Assembly: GCA_002633005.1 (NCBI GenBank)
Contig: NMRA01000265.1
Coordinates: forward strand, 178,328-242,327
DNA length: 64,000 nt
From: Phoronis australis
Lineage: Eukaryota; Phoronida; Phoronidae
Direction: 5' to 3'
Shown: in pieces, positions 38,630 through 50,213 of the stretch
Position numbering within the stretch: position 1 is the stretch's first letter
Layout: every line of letters begins with the position of its first letter
Notes under the pieces: model-generated
The model's database searches: none
What the model saw: only the letters and a program-made list of their open reading frames with translations
Told to the model about the DNA's origin: nothing
Made by a program: the position numbers and the translations under genes

Positions 38630-39325
38630 AGGCCTTTTCCACTGCCTCCGAAGCTCCGGTGTTGCCGAACACTTAACTTAAGTCTTGAATCGGAGTTAAC
38701 ATTGCAAGTTAACTCCGAAGTAAAGAGGTGGATTTAACATCGAAGCGTCGATGCTTCGCTACAATGGGAACACTATAATATTACTTCGACTGGACGCCAT
38801 CGGAGTTATCAGCAAGGGTCACAGCCTACAGTGTTCGTCAACAGTGGATGGTGACTGGTTACTGTTTGTTAATATTTATTTCTAATACCGGTAATTATTA
38901 TTTTGGCGGTATAAACATTCTGTTTCAATTTATCCATGCACATGTAGTGTGCTACCAAAACGAGGGGCCGCCACGCCATACTACTTTTGTTTGGAACAGC
39001 TGTTAGCCTGCACAAGAGTTGATTCCTTTAATATGTCTAGTATATCATCATCGTCCCAACGTGGAAACTATAGGCTGTCTTGTGAAGTTGACGTTCTCAG
39101 TTGCCAACTGGGGATAGGGAGAGGTGACCTTGCAATTTTTATGGGAAGCACTGTCGAAAAACAGCAACGCCATATGACCAAAGGTCATGTTAGCGCCGCC
39201 TTAAGATAACTTTGCTGAGCTATAACTCTGAAGGTGATGGAGACACTATCCCTCAAACTTCGCAGTAAACCACAATTAACTTCGAAGCTTCGATACTGGT
39301 GAAGTTAACAGCACAGGAAAGACCT
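38630..39325. mobile_element. DNA element with AGG(C/T)CTTT ends
   Basis: About 696 bp. The left end AGGCCTTTTCCACTGCC and the reversed right end AGGTCTTTCCTGTGCTG are similar, followed inward by GTTAACTTCG-type motifs in both halves. No target duplication is clear. The internal open stretch at 38949-39209 is not recognisable. A partial copy is at 495-690. It lies 20 bases from the acceptor of the 38.6-kb exon. Confidence 0.5.
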
Positions 39326-39425
39326 ATTGCCAGGAAGTCATCACTTAATAGCTCTGCTCCACACAAAATGATCTCAAATGAAAGAACCTGATAAACAGGC
39401 ACCTGGATGACAGCTGTTCTTGTAT

Positions 39426-39872
39426 ATTAGGCAAATCTTACCCTAACAAGATTTGCGCACAAGTAGATGAGAATTAGCGTGCATTGTTTATCCCAGAGTA
39501 TCCAGCCAAGTCCTCGGCACATAAAAGGCTTGACGGTGCCGTCACGGATTGAAGGGGGCTAGGCTGAACATGCTGGATGAGATAATTGCGGTCATAAACC
39601 AACACGCTTGTTAAGCATACGAGTTTCAACGTAAAAAACCGAACAATAAGCGAGGCAATTTAAAAGACCGAATGACTGTTTTTAAAATTGAAGTGAGCTG
39701 TGTTTGCCAGAATTTTTAAGATCGAGGCATTATAAAAGAAATTAGTGAATAGATTTTCTTCAGCATTGCGGCTAAGCAACGAGCATAAATAATTTGTGAA
39801 TCAATTATGTATGAAAGGTTAGTAACAGTCTGGCTTAGGCTCACTTAGGCATTGGGCGAACACAACCCCAAA
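39426..39872. repeat. Dispersed repeat family 1, copy 2
   Basis: Same order of blocks as 20682-21115, with several insertions (for example AGATGAGAATTAGCGTGC) relative to copy 1. Confidence 0.6.
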
Positions 39873-40527
39873 TTTAAAAGTAGAGGATTTGACATCTATG
39901 ATAGACGAAACAGTCGAGTTTGTTAATGTCAGTTTTGGCTGAATTTTTATGGTATTTCTTCAGGGGAAAATAATCCTAACTTAACTTTTCATGAGGAATT
40001 CAGTTTCAGATGACAATCATTTAAAAATCAATACTTATAGTATATGATTTTGCAATTTTCTTCCAATCGCAAATGTAGTAATTGCCCTGCGCTGTGGAAA
40101 AGGAGGTGAGTGTTCATAATACGGAGAATTGATGACATCAGCGGTTCCTGTTCAAATCTACTGAATCTACCATGAAACAGGCTAAGTAAAATAACTCACC
40201 CCCAAATCATGAACCAAACCAACAGGGGATTGCATGGGTCTCTAACAAGAGAACAAGAAACTATTGCAGATCTGGCTGAGGTCTGAGCTACCCTCCCCCC
40301 ACCCCTTAAGAAAAGTGTTTTACAAACTGTTTACACAAATCCAATGCCAAAAGATCCTGGTGCAAAACTTGACCAAGATAGAGAGTTACGAACTCTTCTT
40401 GATAAATAAAGTATCAAAACACCAGGTTCCAAACGTAGTACATCTGAAAACCTCCTAGGTTACTCCACAAATAAAGGATTTGCATGACAGCTGATGATTG
40501 TTTGTTATTAGTGCAGGCTGACAAAAC

Positions 40528-40680
40528 CTTTACATGATTTGGATTTACAAACAATGGACTTATGGGATTTTCTTGATATCCAATTTTTTGACTTGGTAAA
40601 ATACAGGATGCAGCAAGCAGACAACAAGCTAAAATCTTAATTGCCAGGTTAACTAAGGATGGACACTCCTTCAGCAAAGC
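40528..40680 (-). CDS. Exon 3 of traced chain, Leu/Cys-rich helices
   Basis: Exactly 51 codons, phase 0 in and out. Acceptor TGTCCATAG|GC, donor AAG|GTTTTG. It begins with a helix pair (LLKECPSLVNLAIKILACC, then LLAASCIL) that runs on naturally from the previous exon, as in a HEAT/ARM repeat, and then turns into a Pro/Asn-rich loop. The join to exon 2 gives one continuous helix, which is the best internal support for the chain. Confidence 0.6.
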
Positions 40681-41684
40681 CTATGGACATTTGTGTATAC
40701 CATAAACAAATGCATATCTGAAGAAAAAACATGTTTAGGAAGGTATAAGATAAAAGTGCAAAACCTTTGTAATCTTTTGATCAGCGGCATCCAACTGTAT
40801 GTTTAAGGTATCAAAATGTGTTTGAATACAATGGTTTATCCTGATTAAGTTATTTGAAAACAATACACCAAGCAATGATACAGCATTTTAACTGGTTTTT
40901 CTTGAAAACACCAGGAAGAAAAAACAACAAAAGCCGGTGAAAGTACATTTGAAAGTCAAAACACACTTGAACAAATATGCGTTCCCTTTAAGTTCAAAAA
41001 GGTAGCACAAATTAAACACTTGAGAAGGCAAATAAGTGAGGTGTTGAAAGAAAAAAAGCCTGTCAAATACACCCTCTAAATCAACATAAAAGATACTGTC
41101 TTGCGAACATGGCAAGACTAATTAAAGTACACAACTTTTCTAAATTTAGCATCATATTTGATAAAACAGAAATACTTGTAAGGTAACCAATGACTTGGAA
41201 ATGCAGAGCATGTGTAAAGAGCGAGATAAAAAAATTTAATGTAGCTGAACTAATGTGGTATCATTTCATGTAAGCATACATCTGAGTAATTATCTGATAA
41301 CCCAGATTGGATCCTTAGAAATGTGGTAGAATTGACCTGCACTCAGACATAACTTAAGCAATTAATAGTCAATTGCAAAATACATACCACCTGCATTTTT
41401 CATTCATTTTCTTTCCAAGTTTTATTCCAACTCACGGATTGTGTCACCTGATAAATAATACACCAAAAATTTACACTTAAATTACCATACCTTATGATAT
41501 GTGTGTTTTATAATTTCTATTCAACAAACAGTAGTTCCAACACAGAGTAATTAAGGAATGGAAAGGACCCCACCACCCTCCCCACACACTACATACTGCA
41601 ACTCATATGCTATTAGCAACATACGGTCCGATTCATATGGTAAACAACCATGTTTACCTAAATGCCAACTATCACAACAAATTT

Positions 41685-42445
41685 TACCTATATTTTGCCC
41701 CATTGTGCTGGCTAAAAAAACAAAAATTTATTTAGTTTATCGGGGTTCGAAAATGGCACATGTACGCAATGCTTGCGAGTTTCCTGTCATGCTAAGGAAT
41801 ATCATCAGTTAATTTATGAGTTATAGGCCTTAAACAATTTTCATTTTTAGCCAGCTAAACAGGGTGAAATGAACTTTTAAATGCCCATGGTTGTCGTGTT
41901 CGGCTTAGCACCCACCCCCAAATTCATATTTGAGACTTCCGTAGCGCCAGTCAGTGAACTCCTGCCTAACAAGAATTTTAGCTCTCGAAATGTACACAAC
42001 TCGTTCACAGTTTGTCCAGTTTTGGAAGCTAAAAAGAAAAATCAACTAGACCTTTAACTCTCATGATAAATCAGTCTCATAATTTTCTTTTCCATGAGAG
42101 AAAATGCTTTTCAAGTTAACTGGGGTTGATCAACCCTAAAATTGAGGATTCGGAACTCAAGCAAATATGGCGCATGTACATATGGCCTGTATCTTCAGTT
42201 CCCTTATAATCATTATAAGGAATACCATGAGATTAATTTGACGAGAGTAAATAAGCCCAATTCGATTTCATTTTTAGCTAGCTAAACAGGGCAATAAGCA
42301 GCCCAAGCTTGACTTTGCATCTTGGCTTAGCTTAGCAACCACCTCAGAAATCATACAATCAAGACTTTCTGAAAAATGCCAGTGTCTTATGGTGAATGCC
42401 TGTCTCAAAAGAATTTTAGCTCTCAAAATGTACACAACTCACTTA
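41685..42445. repeat. Diverged tandem duplication, period about 430-440 bp
   Basis: Paired blocks: AGC(C/T)AGCTAAACAGGG (41850 and 42276), GGCTTAGCACCCACC (41903 and a changed copy at 42338), and AGAATTTTAGCTCTC followed by AAATGTACACAACTC (about 41972 and 42410). Further pieces occur at 21905, 28730 and 42620. Confidence 0.55.
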
Positions 42446-43664
42446 ACCTTCGGGAAACAAACTGTCAGTTTCAGCTGCCAATACTCTGCGGGGGGGATGC
42501 TTCTTTTGGCTCATGTATCCTGCTTGTGTTCAAAAATGGCAAAGGCATTTGAGTGACTGACTGAACTATTCCAATACACTCGCAACACAACTATTAATTT
42601 TTTTGTTTTTAATTGCTTGGCTGAACACCCACCCCACTAAATTTTTGTTCAATTCAAATGCTGTGCGGGCTTTGCATTAAGACTCAAACAAATACAGTAA
42701 GTATTTCAGTTATTTCTTAGTCGACAGACCTGTCTCCCGTTCAGTAAGGCTAGGACCTCGCTAAAAAGCAAGACTTCGCGAGATTTCGTGAGACATTGCC
42801 GTACATTTTAAATGAAAAAACTGACTATAGCTACATTTTAGCAGGGTCCTAGCATAGGTCCTAGCGTTACTGAACGCACGCCTGTCTACCACCAAAACTA
42901 CATTAAAGTACTTTGGACACCAGATTTGCAGAGTTTTTAGTAAATTTTCAGATTTCCGCAACAAGACCAAACATCGAAAATTCAAACATTTCAACATGTT
43001 AGCCTACTGAAACTGTGTTGTGCTGGTACTTTTTCTAGTTACGTACTTACTTTTGAAACAGTTTTTAAAATACACAGTGTCCTGTGTCGACCATAGTTTT
43101 ATTACCGGTAACTGTTTTTTCATCACTGAATAAATGAGTGTTGCAGGACCTGATCTACGTAATTTTCCACACAGGAAAAAAGAACTCCTTTGCAGGCAAC
43201 ATGCTGACTGGTCAGAGGGTGCTAAAAACTTCTAGTATTTTAATCACTCACATGAATCCTGTATCATATGCTAGAACTATCAAACATCTTTCTTAGAGCT
43301 ATCAAAGGTTGCCAGTATTAACCCAACAAAAATTCGTCTAATAAGACACTTGACCGGTACCTAACTTAGTGGTGAAATCCAACGGGAGTATTTGCCAATG
43401 TGCTTCCAAAAGCAACAATCCGAAAAGTTAAAGTGGGCGAGACTTTTATAACATGATCTGGACTAGCTGGGATATTTGATGATGATATAGGTTCACAAAA
43501 CCATGCTTTTATTATTGACTGTGAAGTTGGATTGGGAAATTAATGCACCTGAGTTCTCTCATTCAGGCACTGAGATAACTTCACTTTTGGAAGTGTTTCA
43601 CATAAACTTAACAACACAAGGCTTGAAAATCAACAAGCAATATCAGGATCATTTATCTAGAAAT

Positions 43665-43832
43665 CAATGGCGGATTTAAGGGGAGACAAGTGTGCCATGG
43701 CTCCCCCCGCCCCCGAAAAAAATTCTCCGATTCCATTTGGCAGTTCGGAGGTAAGAATGTCTGACAGGCAAAATCCTGGCAAATACTCTGCCCTGCCCCT
43801 CCCCCCAACTCAAAATCCTGGATCTGTCCCTG
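43665..43832. mobile_element. GGCGGATT MITE, copy 1 (hAT-like)
   Basis: 168 bp, starting CAATGGCGGATTTAAGGGG and ending CAAAATCCTGGATCTGTCCC then TG. The ends form imperfect inverted repeats of the CAG...CTG kind usual for hAT. It shares the internal block ATTCTCCGATTCCATTTGGC with copies at 48.2 and 55.1 kb. No clean 8-bp duplication is left. Confidence 0.6.
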
Positions 43833-44141
43833 TAAATGTGTTAAAATATGAAATGCTTCTTGCCACGATTTCCGCAATTTCCTTGGCGGACATCATTAAA
43901 TAGTGGAGTGTTGAACCCTCATGGGGGACATCAAGGAAAAGGCGTGGATCCTGGGTGAGGATTTCACACCGATGACAAGCTCAAAGCATCAGTGTAAAAC
44001 CTGGCAAAACTGTTAAAATCTGAGCAAAAAGTGTGTAATCCCTGAAAAAATGTAATAATTGTAGAAAAAAAAACTGCCATGCTACTGTGAAAACTTTAGG
44101 TACAATCAAGGAGCAGATCAATAGAGTTAGTGGTGAGCACC

Positions 44142-44365
44142 ATAGGCAAATCTTAGTGGAACAGATTGTGTATTGATGGAGAATAACTGTTGTCGAAACA
44201 ATGAACAATGTTTACCGTAGGCCGTATCAAAGTAAAAAAATAAATCATAAGCAAACCAAAAGACCAACATGACTGATGACTGTTTTTAAAATTGAAAAGT
44301 AAATATCAGCCATCTTCAAATTTCTAAAATCTATGCGTTATGAGAGAGATTAGCTCATAGGTTCA
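44142..44365. repeat. Dispersed repeat family 1, copy 3 (partial)
   Basis: It keeps ATAGGCAAATCTTA, AAAGACCAACATGACTG, ACTGTTTTTAAAATTGAAAA and the TGCGTTATGAGAGAGATTAG block of the family. Confidence 0.55.
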
Positions 44366-44875
44366 CAATCAGAAAAAAGCAAGCCCTGTATCAATGAGGG
44401 TTTGCTCATAATAAAAACATTTATAAATTCTAGGTATTTCTAAATTATTCCAAGTTCAATGTTCCTATGTAGACAGGTGCTGCAACTTCAAAGAATAAGT
44501 ATTAAAATTAAACTACTTGCACTGGACATATGTGTGAATTAATCGCACAATAACTCAAATAGCCAGTCTGCAGAAAGGCCTACGGTGCTCATTAGAAACA
44601 GTCCAACAAGCTGTGCACAAAAATGAGTCAGGAGACTGCATAATCAGCACACATGATCAAGCAAAAATAACCCAGATGACATGAATTTTCTGAAAAACAT
44701 TGATTTGCTATTTCTGGAGCTCCTTGTCAGATAAAACGCACATTAAGTGCAGCATATTCGATATAACATCCATTATGGTACATTTTATGTGATAAATATA
44801 TTCAGAATGTTCTTCCTCAAATGTAATGGTTTGGCTAATTGGTAAACTCTAGGATGTGTGAAGTTCATCTGTTAC

Positions 44876-44954
44876 AAATAACCTCTTACTACGTTCCAGT
44901 TCAGGATCATTGTTTTTTCTATACAACACCCTTTTGAATTTGTCAAACAATGGA
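44876..44954 (-). CDS. Exon 2 of traced chain
   Basis: Twenty-six codons after one completing base, reading LFDKFKRVLYRKN and PELERSKRLF. The acceptor is TCACAAG|T with a poor pyrimidine tract; the donor is TTT|GTAACA. It takes the two bases left by the exon above and ends on a codon boundary, as the next exon needs. The frame stays open for nine further codons past the donor, then reaches TAG. The helix-rich, charged composition is strongly protein-like. Confidence 0.5.
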
Positions 44955-45192
44955 CTTGTGACACAAATGACTAAATCTATGGCAGACTTAGGATGACGTA
45001 AGGGGGAACACCTTGAAAACAGCAGGCTCATGGCGTCTTTAGGGTGACGTTCATAGGGGGACCCAGACCTCCTCAGCCTCCAAAATCTGCCTTAATATGC
45101 AAATCTTTGTTACCTGGGACACGGCTTAGTAATACATACGATCCCTTTAAATCTCATTGAATGACGACCACTGTAGATAAAAGTTTTTACAC

Positions 45193-45453
45193 TGGTATAT
45201 TCTGGGCAGTGATGCGGTGCTATTATCTGTAAACTTTGTTGACTGACATAACTGCATGGCAATAGCCAAACATAGTTTGTGTTCAGTTTCTAAGGTTACA
45301 TAGGGACTGCGGAAGTGTTCGATATGACATATGCAATGCTTAACTGCAGCTCTCTGGGTTGAAATGATGAGCTGCAGACATGCAAACTGATTACTGCAGT
45401 TTTCCCTTAATTGCAAAATAACATGCAGAGTGGCTTTAATATCTTTAATCAAG
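45193..45453 (-). CDS. Exon 1 of traced chain, helical repeat segment
   Basis: This is the longest exon in the chain, 86 codons open throughout. The acceptor is taken at the second AG after a pyrimidine-rich stretch (CTTTTCAGTTGAAG), because the first AG puts TGA in this frame. The donor is CCA|GTGTAA. It enters with one base completing a codon and leaves two bases. Residues such as HVILQL, CLQLIIS and KLCLAIAMQL form amphipathic helices typical of an alpha-solenoid. Earlier exons must exist because it starts mid-codon; I could not place them. Coding status is well supported by composition; the exact 5' border is less sure. Confidence 0.6.
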
Positions 45454-46538
45454 CTTCAACTGAAAAGAAATTGGATTGCTGGAATTTGCCAGTTCAGTCA
45501 GAAACTATTATAGCAAAGAATTCAGACACAGTACACTGAAAGACATACTAGAAAGATGAAACACAAACCTTTAAGCAACAACTAATGTGTGAATTCATAA
45601 ATTCAGGTTTTTTGCTGGTACACCAGAATTCAGAAAAACATGGTACATACAGTCAATTGCTTGATTTCGCATCTGAATTCTACCCTAACATCCCTAAACT
45701 CCAGTCTCAGACCAGCAAACTCGAGTCACAAATCCCCAGACCCACATACTCCTAATTCCACCCACCACACACCAAAAATGTTCCAAAAATTATGACCAAA
45801 TTCCGGTCTCAGCTGGGACCAGATTTTATGGCCATGCCCCAAACTACAGCCTAGCGGTGCAGCCCTGGAATCAGTTGTACCCAGACAAGGATCTGCAAAA
45901 AGTTTATCATATCTTACATCATCTTATTCTAACTATATATTCTGGACCTGAACAATTAGCTCTGAACCTGAAGTTAGCAAGCAAAAATAATCTCAAATGG
46001 TAACAGTAACTACCGTCTACTCAGGGGTTCTTGATGATGAGCAGGGCATCCAAATGCTGAACAGGGTGTCTAAATTTGAGTCAAGGGTGTCAATTTGGAG
46101 ACTGGAAACCTCCCATGGAGACCTTTTTCACTCCAAAACTGATGTCACTCTTGTAATCGGCTCATGAATATTCCTTAAAATGACTTAACCTAATATTTTT
46201 TGTTTCGTCTTTTCCGAGCATTGAAATGAGAAATGAGTTTTAAAAGATGGTCTTCCGTAAGTGGTTTTACCCAATTCTCCTCATTGAAAACAAATTGTGG
46301 AGACAAAATCACTTTCATGAATACTCTTTAAAAACAAGTAAAAATATTCAGTGTTAATTAATTTCATTCGAAGTATCCAAACACCAGCAGCCACACATTG
46401 AAAGGAATTCTTGTGTACCTCCTTTTGTCATGTTCATCTTAGAACATTGGAGTCTGCTAATTCATCTGGTAAACTCTTTCATGTCAGCTGGAGGGGGTTT
46501 GATACGCTTTACCTGACCTGCTGACCCCACAGAAAGAG
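45454..46538. other. Gene-free stretch upstream of the traced exons
   Basis: Probably the intron before the 45.4-kb exon. I saw no exon, promoter or sizeable repeat. Confidence 0.35.
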
Positions 46539-46722
46539 GTGTTGTCAGCTGACTATTTTCATACCAACTCACTCAAACTCTCTTGTCCATGTATATTTTA
46601 ATCATCTGCAGGACAACAATGTAGATCACCAAGAGACATTATCACTAATTGTTGTCCTGTGGATGACCTACAAATATACAGAGTTTGAGCGAGCATGTAA
46701 GAATATCGCCAACTGACAACAC
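46539..46722. mobile_element. 184-bp foldback MITE
   Basis: Arms 46539-46620 and 46648-46722 are imperfect inverted repeats, with outer ends GTGTTGTCAG and CTGACAACAC, shared ACTCAAACTCT / AGAGTTTGAG, and inner AGGACAACAAT / ATTGTTGTCCT. Spacer about 27 bases. Target duplication not clear. Confidence 0.7.
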
Positions 46723-47436
46723 TGTGGTGCATTTAATGAAGTCTGACAGATATTTCTGAAAAGTTGTGAGATTAAGTGTACAAGATAAACATTAACTCAG
46801 TAACCAGCCACTTTCACAAAAATCCATAACTCCAACTTCAACATGCAAGCATTTAAATAAGACGGCTTTTCAGACACCCAGAATACTTTAGCAATCGGAT
46901 GCCCGGGAATTTTGTATCATCATTTCTAAAATTGTGTTGGCCATTTCATTGTTAAGACCAAATATACTATCACCTCAAACATAACAGATTATCACCTAAA
47001 GCAAAACAAACTCTTAGATGTGTTTCTCTAGACTTGGAGTGTTGGTTGCATGTCTAAATAAACTACCATAAGATTCAGATAACCAGTAAAAGATATTTAG
47101 ATGATGGACATTATCATTCATCCATGTGGAGCAATAATTCTAGGAAAACAAATCACTTATATAATTTTCGGGCTCTCACTTGTGTGAATTTTCGGAGGGA
47201 CTCGAGAAAATCACGTAGAGAGCCCCCCCCCCTCATTAAACTCTGCAACCCAACTAGAAAATTGTGAGTTTGTTCCAAGTTTTGAATTGCAATGTTTTCC
47301 ATTTAAGACATGCAGATGCAATAAAGATGAAAGTTTACAAAACTGAAGCCAGTCGAAAATTCTCAGCTTGAAGATGGAACGCAACACAAGAATGTGATTT
47401 AGACACCTTGCAAATTGGTCTCAAACCATTCAGTTA

Positions 47437-47527
47437 GACCATAGATATTCGTAAAGAGATTCGCGACTCCGTGAAGTCTCGCGGCCTAACGCAAAAGTAC
47501 GTGAGCAGGATTCAAAACTTCCGGTCT
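47437..47527 (-). repeat. Dispersed repeat family 2 with CCGGAAGT, copy 1
   Basis: Read on the minus strand: ACCGGAAGTTTT then ATCCTGC, and about 60 bases later TATCTATGGTCTA. The same order occurs at 51934-52055. Richer in CG than its surroundings. Confidence 0.45.
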
Positions 47528-48189
47528 CATGGCTAAGCATAGTAACGAAGGTGAACTTTCGTTTTTATTTCAGGCCCGTCAAGCAAATTTTTGAGTTTGA
47601 AATTAATTTGTTGTGTTTAATGCAAACTAAATCGCGTATGCGAGCCATTCAAGTCGGATTATTGCTACAAAACGTGTCGGAATTATCTTGACAAGTTGTT
47701 GTTGATCGGCCTGCTTGCTGACACAGTTCAACACACGAATCGAGGCGTTTGGCCCAATGAAAAGGTTGAGCTAAATGGATAATTCTTTTCACTAGTTGAA
47801 TTCTCAGTCGTTTACGATGAAATTTAGTTTGAATTTTGCGATTTTGTATGAATTTTGGCTCGACCTAAATGTAGTTTCTCATTCGTCACTACGTCTACAA
47901 TACATAAGCCATGGTTTACCAACTGAATATATCCAAAATTCAGCAAGAGCGAAATTTTGCCATTTTCATGATTTTCAGAAGCTCATATATATTAGCATGA
48001 AAAGTGGTGGAAAATGAAAAGTATGCCACTGATATATTTAAACTTTCTTCTTTATATTGATATTCGTTTCAACAAATGGGGGCATTAATGAATATTTTTA
48101 AAAATCGAACTACTGCAGCACGTCAGAAGAGGATAAATTTGCAGTTGCTAAATATCCATTACTGAACCGATTTTAATGATATGTATATC

Positions 48190-48347
48190 CAGGGGCAGAT
48201 CCAGGATTTTGTGTTAGGGGAACCAGAGAAGAGTATTAGCTAGGATTTTGTCATTCAGACATTGGCACTCCTGATCTGCCAAATGGAATCTGGGGGAATT
48301 TTAGGGGGGTTGTAGCCCTCTTGCCTCTCCCCTTTAATTCGCTATTG
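48190..48347. mobile_element. GGCGGATT MITE, copy 2
   Basis: 158 bp, inverted relative to copy 1: CAGGGGCAGATCCAGGATTT at the left and TTTAATTCGCTATTG at the right. Inner block GCCAAATGGAATCTGGGGGA matches the reverse of copy 1. Confidence 0.6.
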
Positions 48348-49700
48348 ATGTCAAACTGCTAAAAAATCTGCCTTAAGTGTACATTTTAGTTGTTTTTTTT
48401 TGACAAAGTATGGGAAAATGTTGTTTTTTAATTTATTGCCTTGTCAATTTCTAACCTGGAAAATCCTGCATATTGTACTCTCAACGTAACAATTCCTATC
48501 GTGTCCTAATCCATTCCTCATCAATTTTTTCACTTCATCTCACCATTTCCATTTAGCAATACTTCCAAAAAAGGTAAATTCAGTCATTTTTGAAGAACCG
48601 TGCTGACCTTTCCAGGGTTAAAACTAAACTCAAATTTGATTGGTCAAATGGATTAAACAGAACCAGTCAAAACTTCCCTAAATTACATAAAGTGACCCAA
48701 ATTGGTGTAATATTTCATTTAAACAGTACAGAATATTTTAAAAATGAATTCCATTAAACTTCAGCTTTGGGGATAGATTCAGTCTATTTTCTTCGAAAAT
48801 AATTTTGTTACACGTTTTCTACCTTGTGGTGGTGCTGTGATCAGTTTCATTTTTAAAAAATTATATTTTGCATTAAAATAATTGTTTATTCAAGGCTGCA
48901 GTGCATCAAAACCGTTTAGAATGAGTGTGCTCTTTTTGGATGGTCACTAGCACAACGCCTCTCAATTCCTAAATTATTTCATGCTGCTCATGGGATGTAT
49001 GACATAACAGTTGGCTGAAAACAGTAATTGCACAGATATCTGTCCTCAATAGAGAGCAATAGACCCGCAATCTAAAGACCTGTGGTCCGATTCCCAGTTG
49101 GGGTTCCTGATTTTTCTGTGTTAATTTGAGATGCTTAACTTAAGATTGTGAAAACATTGATCTAACTTGGGGAAAAAAGAATTCATATAACCTCAAAGAT
49201 TTTTGAATAAATGACGAAATACTCTGAAAAACTAGGTTTCTGGTTTTTGCTATTTTTGAATTCATTTGTTATACCAATTTCATTTTTAGAATTGTTTTGA
49301 AATATTTTGGAACAAAAATATTTTCACCGAACCATGGTAATTTTTTAAGTGTTTTGTCGTTTGAAAGTGGTTTGGTGACGATGTCATGTTGTTAACCTAC
49401 TTGTAAAAGACTCTCTTTCTTGTTTTAGCAATACAGTAAGCTATGGATTCCCAAATATAGTTGTTTAAACTTGATATTTTTTGTGGCCTGAAATTTTTGG
49501 GTGCTATTTGCTGAAAAAAGGGCTATTTTTGAGGCTGTAATACTTAAATAACTCCAGAGCCACTTAAACAATTTTAAAAAATATATATAAATGGCATGTC
49601 TAAAGCTACCATTTTAGACTATTGAAGTGTTTCTGATGAAATTTGTATTTTGCTTTGCTCTGACAGCTACTTTTTGTAAAACATAGTACGCAAAGGGTGT
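48348..49700. other. Gene-free AT-rich stretch
   Basis: No exon or repeat supported. The following 200 bases look like a LINE-type 3' end. Confidence 0.4.
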
Positions 49701-49905
49701 TTTTGTATTCCTTCTCAGAAATGTATGCAACACTGACTTTATGTAATGTTGTTATGTTTTGTCCTGTTTGTCATTGTAAAAATCAATTCCGTTGTATATT
49801 TGTGTTGTCAATTTTCACTTAACAATTGTAAAGTAAGGCAGGGGAATCTCAGGCCCCTGTTACTTACTCATTGGAACTGGGAAAATAAAGAAATGAAAAA
49901 TGTCT
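49701..49905 (+). repeat. LINE-like 3' end with terminal hairpin
   Basis: A hairpin at about 49834-49869 pairs AGTAA and CAGGGG with CCCCTG and TTACT, and is followed by GGGAAAATAAAGAAATGAAA. The layout is that of CR1/L2-type LINE 3' ends. No open reading frame of an RT is preserved upstream. Confidence 0.35.
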
Positions 49906-50213
49906 AATTTGTGTGTACTGTGCTATCTGATAACCACTAAAAATAAGGCTGACAGAACACCTTTCATAACCTGAGTCTTTCCCTCTCATGTTCTCTGTTT
50001 CAAATTTTGTGATATTTTGTTTCAGTTGGTTTCATTTCATGTTATAACTTTTTTCTTCTGCAGGCAAAAATATAACACTTAAAATTGAATTCCCTTCACT
50101 AAGTATACAGTACAAAAACTTAATTTATAAAAAATATACTTTTCCTTTCCTTTCCAACGTTGAATATCTGTTGGCGTCACAAAACCCTAAAGAAAATTAC
50201 AGTGCCAACTGGT

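Larger units (their letters stand above)
2613..45453 (-). other. Large multi-exon host gene (11 candidate exons), unidentified helical-repeat protein
   Basis: Eleven minus-strand open segments bordered by AG acceptors and GT donors chain in order at 45.3, 44.9, 40.6, 38.5, 35.7, 34.1, 32.3, 27.3, 23.0, 7.0 and 2.6 kb. Exon-end phases match the next exon start at every junction except 27.3 to 23.1 kb. The sum is about 1.45 kb of coding sequence, about 485 residues. The product is rich in short Leu/Ile/Cys amphipathic helices, as in HEAT or armadillo solenoids, then has an acidic segment near 7 kb. Introns run from about 0.24 to 16 kb and hold most of the repeats. The true start lies above 45.45 kb or was not found, and the 3' end lies below 2.6 kb. 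I do not recognise the family. The chain is visible in the sequence; that it is one transcript is inference. Confidence 0.6.

Noticed and set aside
42761-42997. Minus-strand open stretch beginning MLKCLNFRCLVLL.
   Set aside because: The upstream acceptor puts TAG in frame, the lower part overlaps repeat-like sequence, and phase does not call for an exon here.
43653-43903. Open stretches on both strands.
   Set aside because: They are readings of the GGCGGATT MITE.
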